DNA from: Candidatus Hydrogenedentota bacterium
GTDB taxonomy: Bacteria; Hydrogenedentota; Hydrogenedentia; Hydrogenedentales; SLHB01
DNA: 5,015 nucleotides
Assembly: GCA_003552765.1 (NCBI GenBank)
Contig: PUOI01000352.1
Location: forward strand, 1-5,015
Direction of reading: 5' to 3'
Shown piece by piece: positions 1 to 5,015 of this stretch. The number at the start of each line of letters is the position of its first letter. The stretch's first letter is position 1. The position numbers were made by a program, and so were the translations under genes. A model generated the notes under the pieces. It did not search any database. It was given only the letters and a program-made list of their open reading frames with translations, and was not told where the DNA came from.

Positions 1-1352
1 GAACGACGGGAGAAGAAGGCCTGGGCGCGCTGGTTGCGCAGGCGGAAAATGCCCAGGAACTCTACGCCGAGGCGCAGGACCACGCCATGACCGAGATTGC
101 GCCGCTTCAGGAGGCAGGTCTGGGCGTTCTGGCTCAGCTCGGCGATCTTAACGCCACAATCTCGGAAGATGCGGTGGAAGACGCCCAAACCGCCGTGACG
201 CGCGCGTCCATGATGATGATCGGCGCGATCATCATCGGCGTGGTTATTGCGCTTGGTCTTGGCCTTTTCCTCAGCCGCTCGATAGCGGGCGCGCTCAAAC
301 GCGTCATCGAAAGCCTGAGCGCGGGCGCGGACCAAGTCTCGTCGGCGGCGGATCAGGTTGCGCAATCGGGCCAGAGTCTGGCGGAAGGCGCGAGCGAGCA
401 GGCGTCCTCGTTGGAGGAAAGCTCGGCGTCGCTGGAGGAGATGGCCTCTCAAGCACAGCAAAACCTGGAAAACGGCAAGCAATCCAATGCGATGGTGCAT
501 CAAGCTGGCGAACAAGCCCAGCAAGGCCAGGAAGCCATGAAGAAGATGTCCGAGACCATCAATCGGATTAAGTCATCCTCCGATGAGACGGCCAAGATCA
601 TTCAGACCATCGACGAGATTGCTTTCCAGACCAACCTGCTGGCGTTGAACGCGGCTGTCGAGGCGGCGCGTGCGGGCGACGCGGGCAAGGGTTTCGCCGT
701 GGTGGCCGAGGAGGTGCGCAACCTGGCGCAGCGCAGCGCCGAGGCCGCGCGGAACACGTCCGAACTGATCGAAGGCTCCCAGCGCAATGCCTCGGAGGGG
801 GTCGAGGTCACCGGCGAAGTCGGCAAGATACTCGAACAGAACTACGAGCTAACGCAAAAACTCGTCGAGATCATGGACGAGGTGGCCGCGGCCGACAGTG
901 AATTGGCGCAGGGCATTTCCCAAGTGAACACGGCGGTGGCCCAGATGGACCAAGTCACGCAAACCAACGCGGGTAACGCCGAGGAATCCGCGGCGGCGGG
1001 CCAAGAGCTGACCTCGCAGGCGCATGAGCTGCTCCAAATGGTTCATACCTTGAATGAGGTCGTTAAAGGCGCCGGCGCCGCCTCAAACAATGGCGCTCAT
1101 GGCGCGCAGCGCAGTAAACGCGCAGCCAAAGGAACCGGCCAATCCGCTCAACAAGGCGCGGGTAAGCAACAGCAACAACACAAGTACAACGGCGGAAGCA
1201 ATGGCAACGGCCACAACGGAGCGCGCGCGAATGGCGGCGGCCAGCAGGCGGCCCGCGGCTCCAGACGCGAGATGGCCCATGCCAATAGCTCATCGTCTTC
1301 GTCGTCTGAATCAGCGTTTCCGCTGGACGACAACGATTTCGGAGACTTCTGA
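1..1352 (+). CDS. Methyl-accepting chemotaxis protein, 5' end outside window
   Basis: Transmembrane chemoreceptor that controls CheA activity. The reading frame (codons from base 3) is open to the window edge, so the ATG at 87 is internal and 449 residues are visible. Seen, numbering from the codon at base 3: the end of a helical sensor region (about 1-69), a hydrophobic membrane helix (about 70-90, bases 210-272), then directly a coiled-coil signalling domain. The conserved hairpin tip lies at about 205-242 ([20 protein letters not shown] followed by [15 protein letters not shown]) and is the site that binds CheA and CheW. Consensus-type methylation pairs are E138/E139 and E327/E328. The roughly 50-residue HAMP domain usual after the membrane helix is not recognisable. 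Residues 356-449 form a Gly/Asn/Gln/Ser/Ala-rich tail with a seven-Ser run, ending [10 protein letters not shown]. The last five residues fit the CheR-tether pattern. The ligand cannot be inferred because the sensor domain is mostly missing; the visible helical end would suit a four-helix-bundle type. Confidence 0.95.
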   Translation, partial: TTGEEGLGALVAQAENAQELYAEAQDHAMTEIAPLQEAGLGVLAQLGDLNATISEDAVEDAQTAVTRASMMMIGAIIIGVVIALGLGLFLSRSIAGALKRVIESLSAGADQVSSAADQVAQSGQSLAEGASEQASSLEESSASLEEMASQAQQNLENGKQSNAMVHQAGEQAQQGQEAMKKMSETINRIKSSSDETAKIIQTIDEIAFQTNLLALNAAVEAARAGDAGKGFAVVAEEVRNLAQRSAEAARNTSELIEGSQRNASEGVEVTGEVGKILEQNYELTQKLVEIMDEVAAADSELAQGISQVNTAVAQMDQVTQTNAGNAEESAAAGQELTSQAHELLQMVHTLNEVVKGAGAASNNGAHGAQRSKRAAKGTGQSAQQGAGKQQQQHKYNGGSNGNGHNGARANGGGQQAARGSRREMAHANSSSSSSSESAFPLDDNDFGDF

Positions 1353-1365
1353 TTGAGAACGGTTT

Positions 1366-1393
1366 GGGGCGGGGAGCATCGGTTCCCCGCCCC
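1366..1393 (+). terminator. GC-rich hairpin after the MCP stop codon
   Basis: A perfect 10-bp inverted repeat (ggggcgggga at 1366-1375, tccccgcccc at 1384-1393) with an 8-nt loop begins 13 bases after the MCP stop. Position and stability fit a transcription terminator or mRNA 3'-end stabiliser for the MCP gene. No T-run follows (next bases tagcccg), so it is not a canonical intrinsic terminator on either strand and may only partly stop read-through into cheA. Confidence 0.6.
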
Positions 1394-1421
1394 TAGCCCG
1401 CGCGCCTGAATGGGGAAAGGG

Positions 1422-1583
1422 ACATCCCCCTAACCCCCTTCGAAGGGGGAATAATTCGTACCGCCGGCATCTTGCCGGCATATAAGCCAAGCCTCCTGGA
1501 AGGCGGCATACAGGCCGGCAAGATGCCGGCGGTACGGTTGGCGCTACAATTTGAAGGGGGTGGCCCGAAGGGCCGGGGGATGT
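1422..1583. repeat. Palindromic intergenic element 1 (ACATCCCCC ends), interrupted
   Basis: The element begins ACATCCCCC (1422-1430) and ends GGGGGATGT (1575-1583), a perfect 9-bp terminal inverted repeat. Inside are a 16-nt perfect palindrome, CCCCCTTCGAAGGGGG (1434-1449), and a small hairpin GGCCC-GAA-GGGCC (1562-1574). Between the two halves sits an unrelated palindrome (1457-1536). With that removed, about 82 bp remains, close to the 86 bp of the second copy. It encodes no protein and resembles a REP- or MITE-like dispersed repeat; no transposase is nearby. Compared with copy 2 it lacks 7 nt (CCCCCTT or equivalent) just before TTGAAGGGGG. Confidence 0.8.
1457..1536. repeat. 23-bp-arm palindrome nested in element 1
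   Basis: The arms 1457-1479 and 1514-1536 are perfect reverse complements (23 bp), separated by a 34-nt spacer. Each arm contains two GCCGGC hexamers around ATCTT or AAGAT, so each arm can also fold alone as a 6-bp stem with a 5-nt loop. The structure can therefore form either one long cruciform or two small hairpins. It has no coding content. I infer a dispersed repeat unit of a different family from the flanking ACATCCCCC elements; I see no clear target-site duplication. Confidence 0.85.
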
Positions 1584-1585
1584 AA
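1551..1585 (+). repeat. 35-bp direct repeat, copy 1
   Basis: This is the right arm of element 1. It begins TTGAAGGGGG, contains the GGCCC-GAA-GGGCC hairpin and ends GGGGGATGTAA. All 35 bases are identical to 1655-1689, offset by 104 bp. Such identity suggests recent duplication or ongoing homogenisation. Confidence 0.9.
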
Positions 1586-1601
1586 AGAGCCACCAGATGT
1601 A

Positions 1602-1687
1602 ACATCCCCCTTGATCCCCCTTCAGAAGGGGGAATAACCGCTACAATTCCCCCTTTGAAGGGGGTGGCCCGAAGGGCCGGGGGATGT
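1602..1687. repeat. Palindromic intergenic element 2 (ACATCCCCC ends), intact
   Basis: An 86-bp unit starts ACATCCCCC (1602-1610) and ends GGGGGATGT (1679-1687). Internal hairpins are CCCCCTTC-A-GAAGGGGG (1616-1632), CCCCCTT-TG-AAGGGGG (1649-1664) and GGCCC-GAA-GGGCC (1666-1678). Together with the terminal repeat this gives a cloverleaf-like fold with three inner stems. It lies 18 bp after element 1 in the same orientation. It appears to be the uninterrupted form of element 1. Confidence 0.8.
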
Positions 1688-1689
1688 AA
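1655..1689 (+). repeat. 35-bp direct repeat, copy 2
   Basis: Exact copy of 1551-1585, forming the right arm of element 2. The sequences that follow differ (AGAGCC after copy 1, GGCGCA after copy 2), so the repeat ends at GATGTAA. Confidence 0.9.
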
Positions 1690-1756
1690 GGCGCACGCGA
1701 CAGGTTCCGGCACAAAGACACACAACGTTTACGCCAATGACCTTTGGGCTTGGCAT
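1690..1756 (+). other. Leader upstream of cheA, no recognised promoter
   Basis: The 67 bases between the last repeat and the cheA Shine-Dalgarno are single-copy within this window. I find no convincing -35/-10 pair, no sigma-54 site at correct spacing and no operator-like dyad. The promoter for the cheA operon is either of a type I cannot recognise, or transcription enters from the MCP gene through the hairpin region. Confidence 0.4.
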
Positions 1757-1762
1757 GGAGGT
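1757..1762 (+). promoter_or_regulatory. Shine-Dalgarno of cheA
   Basis: GGAGGT ends 5 nt before the ATG at 1768. This picks 1768 as the start over the out-of-frame ATG at 1764. Confidence 0.85.
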
Positions 1763-1767
1763 AATGC

Positions 1768-4059
1768 ATGGCGGAGCAAGAGCAGCTGAACACACTGGAG
1801 GAACTCTGCGAGCGGATGGCGCTTATCGACCCCAAGGATCTACCGGGGGTGGCGCAGATTTACGCGGGGTTTGAATCCTTTGCGGCGTGGGCGGAGGAAA
1901 ACACGGCGATGCCGGAGCTCCCGGCCGTCGCCAAGGCCGCGGCGGAACTGGTGAACAACGTCATCCTGGAAGAGGGCGGACCGGCGGAACCGCAAATCGA
2001 GCGTGCCGGCGCGATGTTGGATTACCTAACGCGGGCGTTGCGCAACGGAGAAGCGCCTGCGTTGCCCGCGGAGTGGGACATCACGGTGGAGCAAGCGGGC
2101 GAGGCGGAGGAAGCAGAAGAAGCCCCGGCGCCGGAAGTCACTGAAGAAATGGGGGAAGGCGAAGAACCCTCTCCCCCTGATGAGCCCGCCCCTTCCTACG
2201 GGGGTGAGCTTATCACCGAGGACGCCGATCTGCTGCGCGAGTTTTTTGATGAAGCCAACGAACACCTTGCCCAAGCCGACTTGCACTTGCTCACCCTGGA
2301 GACGGAGCCGGACAACCGGGAGGCCATCGACGCCGTGTTCCGCGCGTTCCACACCATCAAGGGGGCGGCGGGACTTCTCCAGATGCAGACCGTGCTGACG
2401 CTGGCGCATTTCTCCGAATCGCTGCTGGACAAGGTGCGGCAGGGAAGCATCCGGATGGAGAACGAGGCCGTCGACTTGTCCTTCGAGTCGGTGGACGGGT
2501 TGAAGCGCCTGATCAAGGAGCATGAGGAGGCGTTGCGCGCGGGTGTGGCGACGCCTTCGGCGGAGTGGGTGAGCGATCTCGCCCAGCGGCTGGAAGCCGT
2601 GGTGGAGAACAAGGAAAAACCGTTGCGCTTGGGCGAGATCCTCATCGAGAGCGGGGTGGCGCTCCGCGAAGATGTGGAGGAGGCCCTGGAGGCACAGGCC
2701 AAGTCAGACCAGCCCCGGAAATTGGGGGAAATGCTGGTTTCCTCGGGCAAGGTTGAAGCGCGGGAAGCGGCGGAGGGCTTGCGCAAGCAAGAGGAACAGC
2801 GCCGTTCCGCGTTTCACAGCCGCGAGGCGATCAAGGTGGACGCCGACCGCCTGGACCACCTCGTGGACCTGATCGGGGAACTCGTAATTGCCGCGGCCAT
2901 GGTGCGGCAAGCGCCGGAAGTCAACGACGATCCCATGTCCGAACTCGGCCGGCGTTTGACGCTCATGGACAAGATCACGCGGGAATTGCAGGAAATCTCG
3001 ATGTCGCTTCGCATGGTGACGTTGCGGAGCACGTTCCAACGCATGGCGCGGCTCGCACGCGACTTGGCCAAGAAACAGGGTAAGAACGTCGCGTTCGTCT
3101 CGGAAGGCGATGACACCGAGCTGGACAAGAACGTCGTGGACCAGATGGCCGATCCGCTGATGCACATGGTGCGGAACGCGGTGGACCATGGTATTGAACC
3201 GCCCGCCGAACGCGCCGCGAACGGTAAACCCGAAAAGGCCACGCTTACGCTGCGCGCGTTTCACGAGCGGGGCGCGGTGGCGGTCGAAATCGAGGAGGAC
3301 GGGCGCGGCCTTAATCGTGAGGGCATCGTGGCGAAAGCCATTGAGCGCGAACTCATAAGCGATGGGGATACCCTGAGCGATAACGAAGTGTGGAACCTTA
3401 TCTTTCAGGCTGGATTTTCCACCGCCAAGGAAGTCACGGACGTCTCCGGCCGGGGCGTGGGGATGGATGTGGTTCAGCGCAAGATCGCGGCGCTTCGCGG
3501 CCAAACCGAGATCCGCTCCGCCCCAGGCCAGGGGACGACGTTCGCCATCCGGCTTCCGCTCACGCTGGCCATCATCGACGGCATGGGCCTTGTCGCGGGG
3601 AAGGAGCGCTACATCGTGCCTATCGGCAATGTGATACGGGCAGTGCGGCCCGATGCCGGCGAACTCTACACCGTGGCCGGGCGGGGCGAAATGCTCAAGC
3701 AACAGGGCGCCTTGATTCCCCTGTTCCGCTTGAGCCGGCTTCTGGATATTGGGGACACCGCCCAAGACCCGACCGAGGCCATTGCCTTGCTTGTGGAGGA
3801 TGGGGGTAAACAATTGGCAATCTTGGCCGATACATTGTTGGGCCAGCAGCAGACCGTGATTAAACCCTTGGGCCAAGGCATTCCCCCCGTTACCGGTGTA
3901 GCCGGCGGGGCGATTATGCCCGATGGGCGCGTCGGCCTGATTCTCGACGTGGCGGGGCTTATCCGCCGGACCCATGAAACCGCAGCGGAAACCGCGGCCT
4001 GCGCCGGGGCGGGAGAGCAAGGAGTCCTCGCCACAGCCCATGCCGAAGCCGGGGAGTAG
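1768..4059 (+). CDS. cheA: Chemotaxis histidine kinase CheA with MshEN-like repeats
   Basis: Cytoplasmic kinase that autophosphorylates under MCP control and phosphorylates CheY. It has 763 residues, longer than the roughly 650 of enterobacterial CheA. Seen in order: an extra helical region (about 1-100); an acidic Glu/Pro linker (about 107-146); the P1/HPt domain (about 148-260) with phospho-acceptor H195 in FHTIKGAAG; two 24-residue repeats (287-310 and 318-341) where a P2 domain would normally be; the P3 dimerisation helices (about 352-435); the P4 ATPase with N box H466/N470/D473/H474, G1 box EEDGRG (509-514), F box FQAGFSTA (546-553), G2 box GRGVGMD (561-567) and G3 GQGTTF (587-592); and a P5 CheW-like domain (about 598-735). 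An Ala-rich tail follows. All key catalytic residues are present, so the kinase should be active. It starts the operon cheA-cheX-cheY-cheR and is 6 bp from cheX. How CheY docks without a canonical P2 is unclear. Confidence 0.97.
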   Translation: MAEQEQLNTLEELCERMALIDPKDLPGVAQIYAGFESFAAWAEENTAMPELPAVAKAAAELVNNVILEEGGPAEPQIERAGAMLDYLTRALRNGEAPALPAEWDITVEQAGEAEEAEEAPAPEVTEEMGEGEEPSPPDEPAPSYGGELITEDADLLREFFDEANEHLAQADLHLLTLETEPDNREAIDAVFRAFHTIKGAAGLLQMQTVLTLAHFSESLLDKVRQGSIRMENEAVDLSFESVDGLKRLIKEHEEALRAGVATPSAEWVSDLAQRLEAVVENKEKPLRLGEILIESGVALREDVEEALEAQAKSDQPRKLGEMLVSSGKVEAREAAEGLRKQEEQRRSAFHSREAIKVDADRLDHLVDLIGELVIAAAMVRQAPEVNDDPMSELGRRLTLMDKITRELQEISMSLRMVTLRSTFQRMARLARDLAKKQGKNVAFVSEGDDTELDKNVVDQMADPLMHMVRNAVDHGIEPPAERAANGKPEKATLTLRAFHERGAVAVEIEEDGRGLNREGIVAKAIERELISDGDTLSDNEVWNLIFQAGFSTAKEVTDVSGRGVGMDVVQRKIAALRGQTEIRSAPGQGTTFAIRLPLTLAIIDGMGLVAGKERYIVPIGNVIRAVRPDAGELYTVAGRGEMLKQQGALIPLFRLSRLLDIGDTAQDPTEAIALLVEDGGKQLAILADTLLGQQQTVIKPLGQGIPPVTGVAGGAIMPDGRVGLILDVAGLIRRTHETAAETAACAGAGEQGVLATAHAEAGE
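2626..2790 (+). other. Tandem 24-residue MshEN/GspE-N-like repeats within CheA
   Basis: Residues 287-310 start RLGEILIESG and end Q310. Residues 318-341 start KLGEMLVSSG and end Q341. Both follow R/K-L-G-x2-L-x3-G at positions 1, 2, 3, 6 and 10, then a small or aliphatic residue at 17, Leu at 21 and Gln at 24. This is the pattern of the MshEN domain (N-terminal domain of GspE/PilB-type ATPases), where two such motifs are usually separated by 5 residues; here the spacer is 7. Some MshEN domains bind cyclic di-GMP. Ligand binding here is inference only; the repeat could be a structural linker. Confidence 0.65.
4051..4056 (+). promoter_or_regulatory. Shine-Dalgarno of cheX
   Basis: GGGGAG lies in the last two sense codons of cheA (Gly-Glu), 9 nt before the cheX ATG at 4066. 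Its placement inside cheA makes translational coupling of the two genes likely. Confidence 0.6.
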
Positions 4060-4065
4060 TTTGAC

Positions 4066-4554
4066 ATGGACGTACGTCTGATTAACCCTTTTCTCGAATC
4101 CGTCATCAGCGTGTATAACACGATGCTGCACGTTACGCCGCACCGCAGCGGGCTTCATGTGGCGGAGAATGGCGCTAGCCCCGAAAGCCTTGTTGCGCTC
4201 ATTGGCATGGACGGTCCCGCCCAGGGGGCGGTGGCCTTACACTTGCCGCAAACGACCGCTCTCGCCACGGTGAATCACTGGCTTGGCATGTCCATGACGG
4301 AGATTGACGCGACGGTGAGTGATGGGATCGCGGAACTCGTGAATATCATCGCGGGTCAGGCAAAGACAAGCTTTTCCGAGCAACTGGGCACGCCGGTTTC
4401 CTTGGGGTTGCCCAGTGTGATTCATGGCTCGGATTTTCAAGTGAAGTATCCCGGCAAGGCTACGTGGATCGAGATTCCGTTCGAGAGCGAACTCGGGGCG
4501 TTCAGTTTGCGGGTGACGTGCGTGATGAACGAGCAGCCAGCGGAGGTGAATTAA
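4066..4554 (+). CDS. cheX: CheX-type chemotaxis phosphatase (CheC/CheX/FliY family)
   Basis: 162 residues, the usual size for CheX. It begins INPF (6-9), as is typical of CheX, and has one active-site motif, ELVNIIAGQAK (90-100). In characterised CheX the Glu and Asn three residues apart, here E90 and N93, insert into the CheY active site and speed hydrolysis of phospho-aspartate. A single such motif and the INPF start favour CheX over CheC, which has two. A following segment, LGLPSVIHG (113-121), is also family-typical. There is no signal peptide or membrane helix, so it is a cytoplasmic protein expected to end the CheY-P signal and perhaps to work as a dimer. It lies between cheA and cheY, its stop overlaps the cheY start by 1 nt, and no cheZ is seen, so it is the likely phosphatase of this pathway. 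Confidence 0.9.
   Translation: MDVRLINPFLESVISVYNTMLHVTPHRSGLHVAENGASPESLVALIGMDGPAQGAVALHLPQTTALATVNHWLGMSMTEIDATVSDGIAELVNIIAGQAKTSFSEQLGTPVSLGLPSVIHGSDFQVKYPGKATWIEIPFESELGAFSLRVTCVMNEQPAEVN
4542..4547 (+). promoter_or_regulatory. Shine-Dalgarno of cheY
   Basis: GGAGGT within the end of cheX, 6 nt before the ATG at 4554. It fixes the cheY start at 4554 rather than the in-frame upstream ATG at 4464, which would add 30 residues overlapping cheX and lacking CheY similarity. Confidence 0.85.
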
Positions 4555-4922
4555 TGAAAGCTTTGATAGTAGACGATTCGGCGGTGATGCGCCGGGTGCT
4601 CACGGGGGCCCTGGAACGGGTAGGCATTTCCGACGTTGTGGAGGCGTGCGATGGAGCAGAAGGCGTGGAATGCGCCGGGCAATACGAGTTGGGACTCATT
4701 CTCATGGATTGGAACATGCCGAATATGACCGGCATCGAAGCGGTCAAAGCCATCCGTGGCGCGGGTTCGAAGGTTCCCATCATTATGGTCACCACCGAGG
4801 CCGAGAAGACGCGGGTGGTTGAAGCGCTCAAGGCGGGCGCGAACAACTACGCCATTAAACCCTTTACGCCGGAGACGCTCGTAGGGAAGATTACCGAGAC
4901 CCTTGAGCGGGCCGCGGTCTAA
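4554..4922 (+). CDS. cheY: Chemotaxis response regulator CheY (single receiver domain)
   Basis: 122-residue stand-alone receiver domain with no output domain, phosphorylated by CheA and expected to bind the flagellar motor switch (or a pilus-motility target if this is not a flagellar system). All receiver landmarks are present: acidic pair D7/D8, phospho-acceptor D52 in MDWNMPNMTG, switch Thr T80 in MVTTEAEK, aromatic switch Y99 and Lys K102 in KPF. The DWNMPNM stretch is the same as in enterobacterial CheY. The start overlaps the cheX stop (TAATG), so the two should be translationally coupled and made together with their phosphatase. Confidence 0.95.
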   Translation: MKALIVDDSAVMRRVLTGALERVGISDVVEACDGAEGVECAGQYELGLILMDWNMPNMTGIEAVKAIRGAGSKVPIIMVTTEAEKTRVVEALKAGANNYAIKPFTPETLVGKITETLERAAV

Positions 4923-4930
4923 TGGGTGCA

Positions 4931-4936
4931 AGGAGG
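4931..4936 (+). promoter_or_regulatory. Shine-Dalgarno of the downstream gene (cheR)
   Basis: AGGAGG, preceded by another A, ends 11 nt before the ATG at 4948. The spacing is slightly long, but the next in-frame ATG (4963) is 26 nt away, so 4948 is preferred. Confidence 0.7.
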
Positions 4937-4947
4937 CTCCCCCGCTG

Positions 4948-5015
4948 ATGAAACGTGAAACCATGGATCGTTTTCGCGCCTTGGTCTACGACATGAGCGG
5001 GATTACCCTCGGGGA
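4948..5015 (+). CDS. cheR: Probable CheR methyltransferase, N-terminal 22 codons only
   Basis: The visible residues are MKRETMDRFRALVYDMSGIT followed by LG; the gene runs off the window. A pattern of Phe, then Leu-Val/Ile, then S-G-I-x-L is typical of the CheR N-terminal helical domain, which precedes the S-adenosylmethionine-dependent methyltransferase domain. CheR methylates MCP glutamates for adaptation. The context (directly after cheY, good Shine-Dalgarno, an MCP with a tether-like C-terminus next door) supports this. With so few residues another chemotaxis protein cannot be excluded. Confidence 0.7.
   Translation, partial: MKRETMDRFRALVYDMSGITLG

Noticed and set aside
1287..1307. Seven-serine run as a possible slippage-prone tract
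   Set aside because: The codons are mixed (agc, tca, tcg, tct), so it is not a simple nucleotide repeat; it belongs to the flexible tail.
1422..1689. CRISPR array
   Set aside because: There are only two repeat copies with unequal intervening sequence, and the units are multi-hairpin palindromes rather than regularly spaced repeats.
1751..1768. Possible sigma-54 promoter (TGGCAT followed by ATGCA)
   Set aside because: The distance between the GG and GC elements is 2 nt too long, and the site overlaps the Shine-Dalgarno and start codon of cheA.
1393..1835. Minus-strand open frames across the intergenic repeats
   Set aside because: Their translations are just the palindromic repeats read as protein (Pro/Ser/Gly-rich fragments such as PPSKG). 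No protein family is recognisable, and one of them runs into cheA antisense.
2704..4158. 484-codon open frame on the minus strand opposite cheA and the start of cheX
   Set aside because: It lies opposite a full set of conserved CheA motifs, has a composition typical of antisense frames in GC-rich genes (rich in His, Arg, Gly, Pro), shows no recognisable domain and crosses a gene boundary.
4464..4553. Upstream in-frame start for cheY adding 30 residues
   Set aside because: The extension overlaps cheX in another frame and has no receiver-domain similarity, while a good Shine-Dalgarno sits before the ATG at 4554, exactly where the CheY fold begins.

Overview
The window is a same-strand chemotaxis (che) locus from a GC-rich bacterium. 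In order it carries the 3' part of a transmembrane methyl-accepting chemotaxis protein (MCP), a 415-bp gene-free gap packed with palindromic repeats, a complete cheA histidine kinase, a complete cheX-type CheY-P phosphatase, a complete cheY, and the first 22 codons of what looks like cheR. No cheW, cheB or cheD is visible; they may lie outside the window.

Region by region: 1-1352 is the MCP C-terminal part: end of the sensor helix bundle, one transmembrane helix, a cytoplasmic coiled-coil hairpin without a recognisable full HAMP domain, and a long low-complexity tail ending in an NWETF-like pentapeptide. 1353-1767 holds a strong GC hairpin just after the MCP stop, then two related palindromic elements with ACATCCCCC/GGGGGATGT ends. 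The first of these is interrupted by an unrelated palindrome with 23-bp perfect arms. A short leader with a clear Shine-Dalgarno follows. 1768-4059 is cheA, 4066-4554 cheX, 4554-4922 cheY, and 4948 onward cheR. The 6-bp gap between cheA and cheX, the TAATG overlap between cheX and cheY, and the 25-bp gap before cheR indicate one operon.

How the genes work together (known for the families): the MCP trimer controls CheA autophosphorylation on H195, CheA passes phosphate to CheY (D52), CheX removes phosphate from CheY, and CheR methylates MCP glutamates. The MCP tail pentapeptide probably tethers CheR. The most unusual point is CheA. Where a P2 CheY-docking domain would normally sit, it has two 24-residue repeats matching the spacing of the MshEN/GspE-N fold, a family that in some members binds cyclic di-GMP. 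It also has an extra N-terminal helical region ahead of the HPt domain.

Organism: the high GC, the MCP type (TM followed directly by the coiled coil, C-terminal acidic-aromatic end) and the dispersed GCCGGC and CATCCCCC palindromes suggest a Gram-negative environmental lineage, for example a deltaproteobacterial group, Hydrogenedentes or a Planctomycetes/Verrucomicrobia relative. The sequence alone does not settle this.
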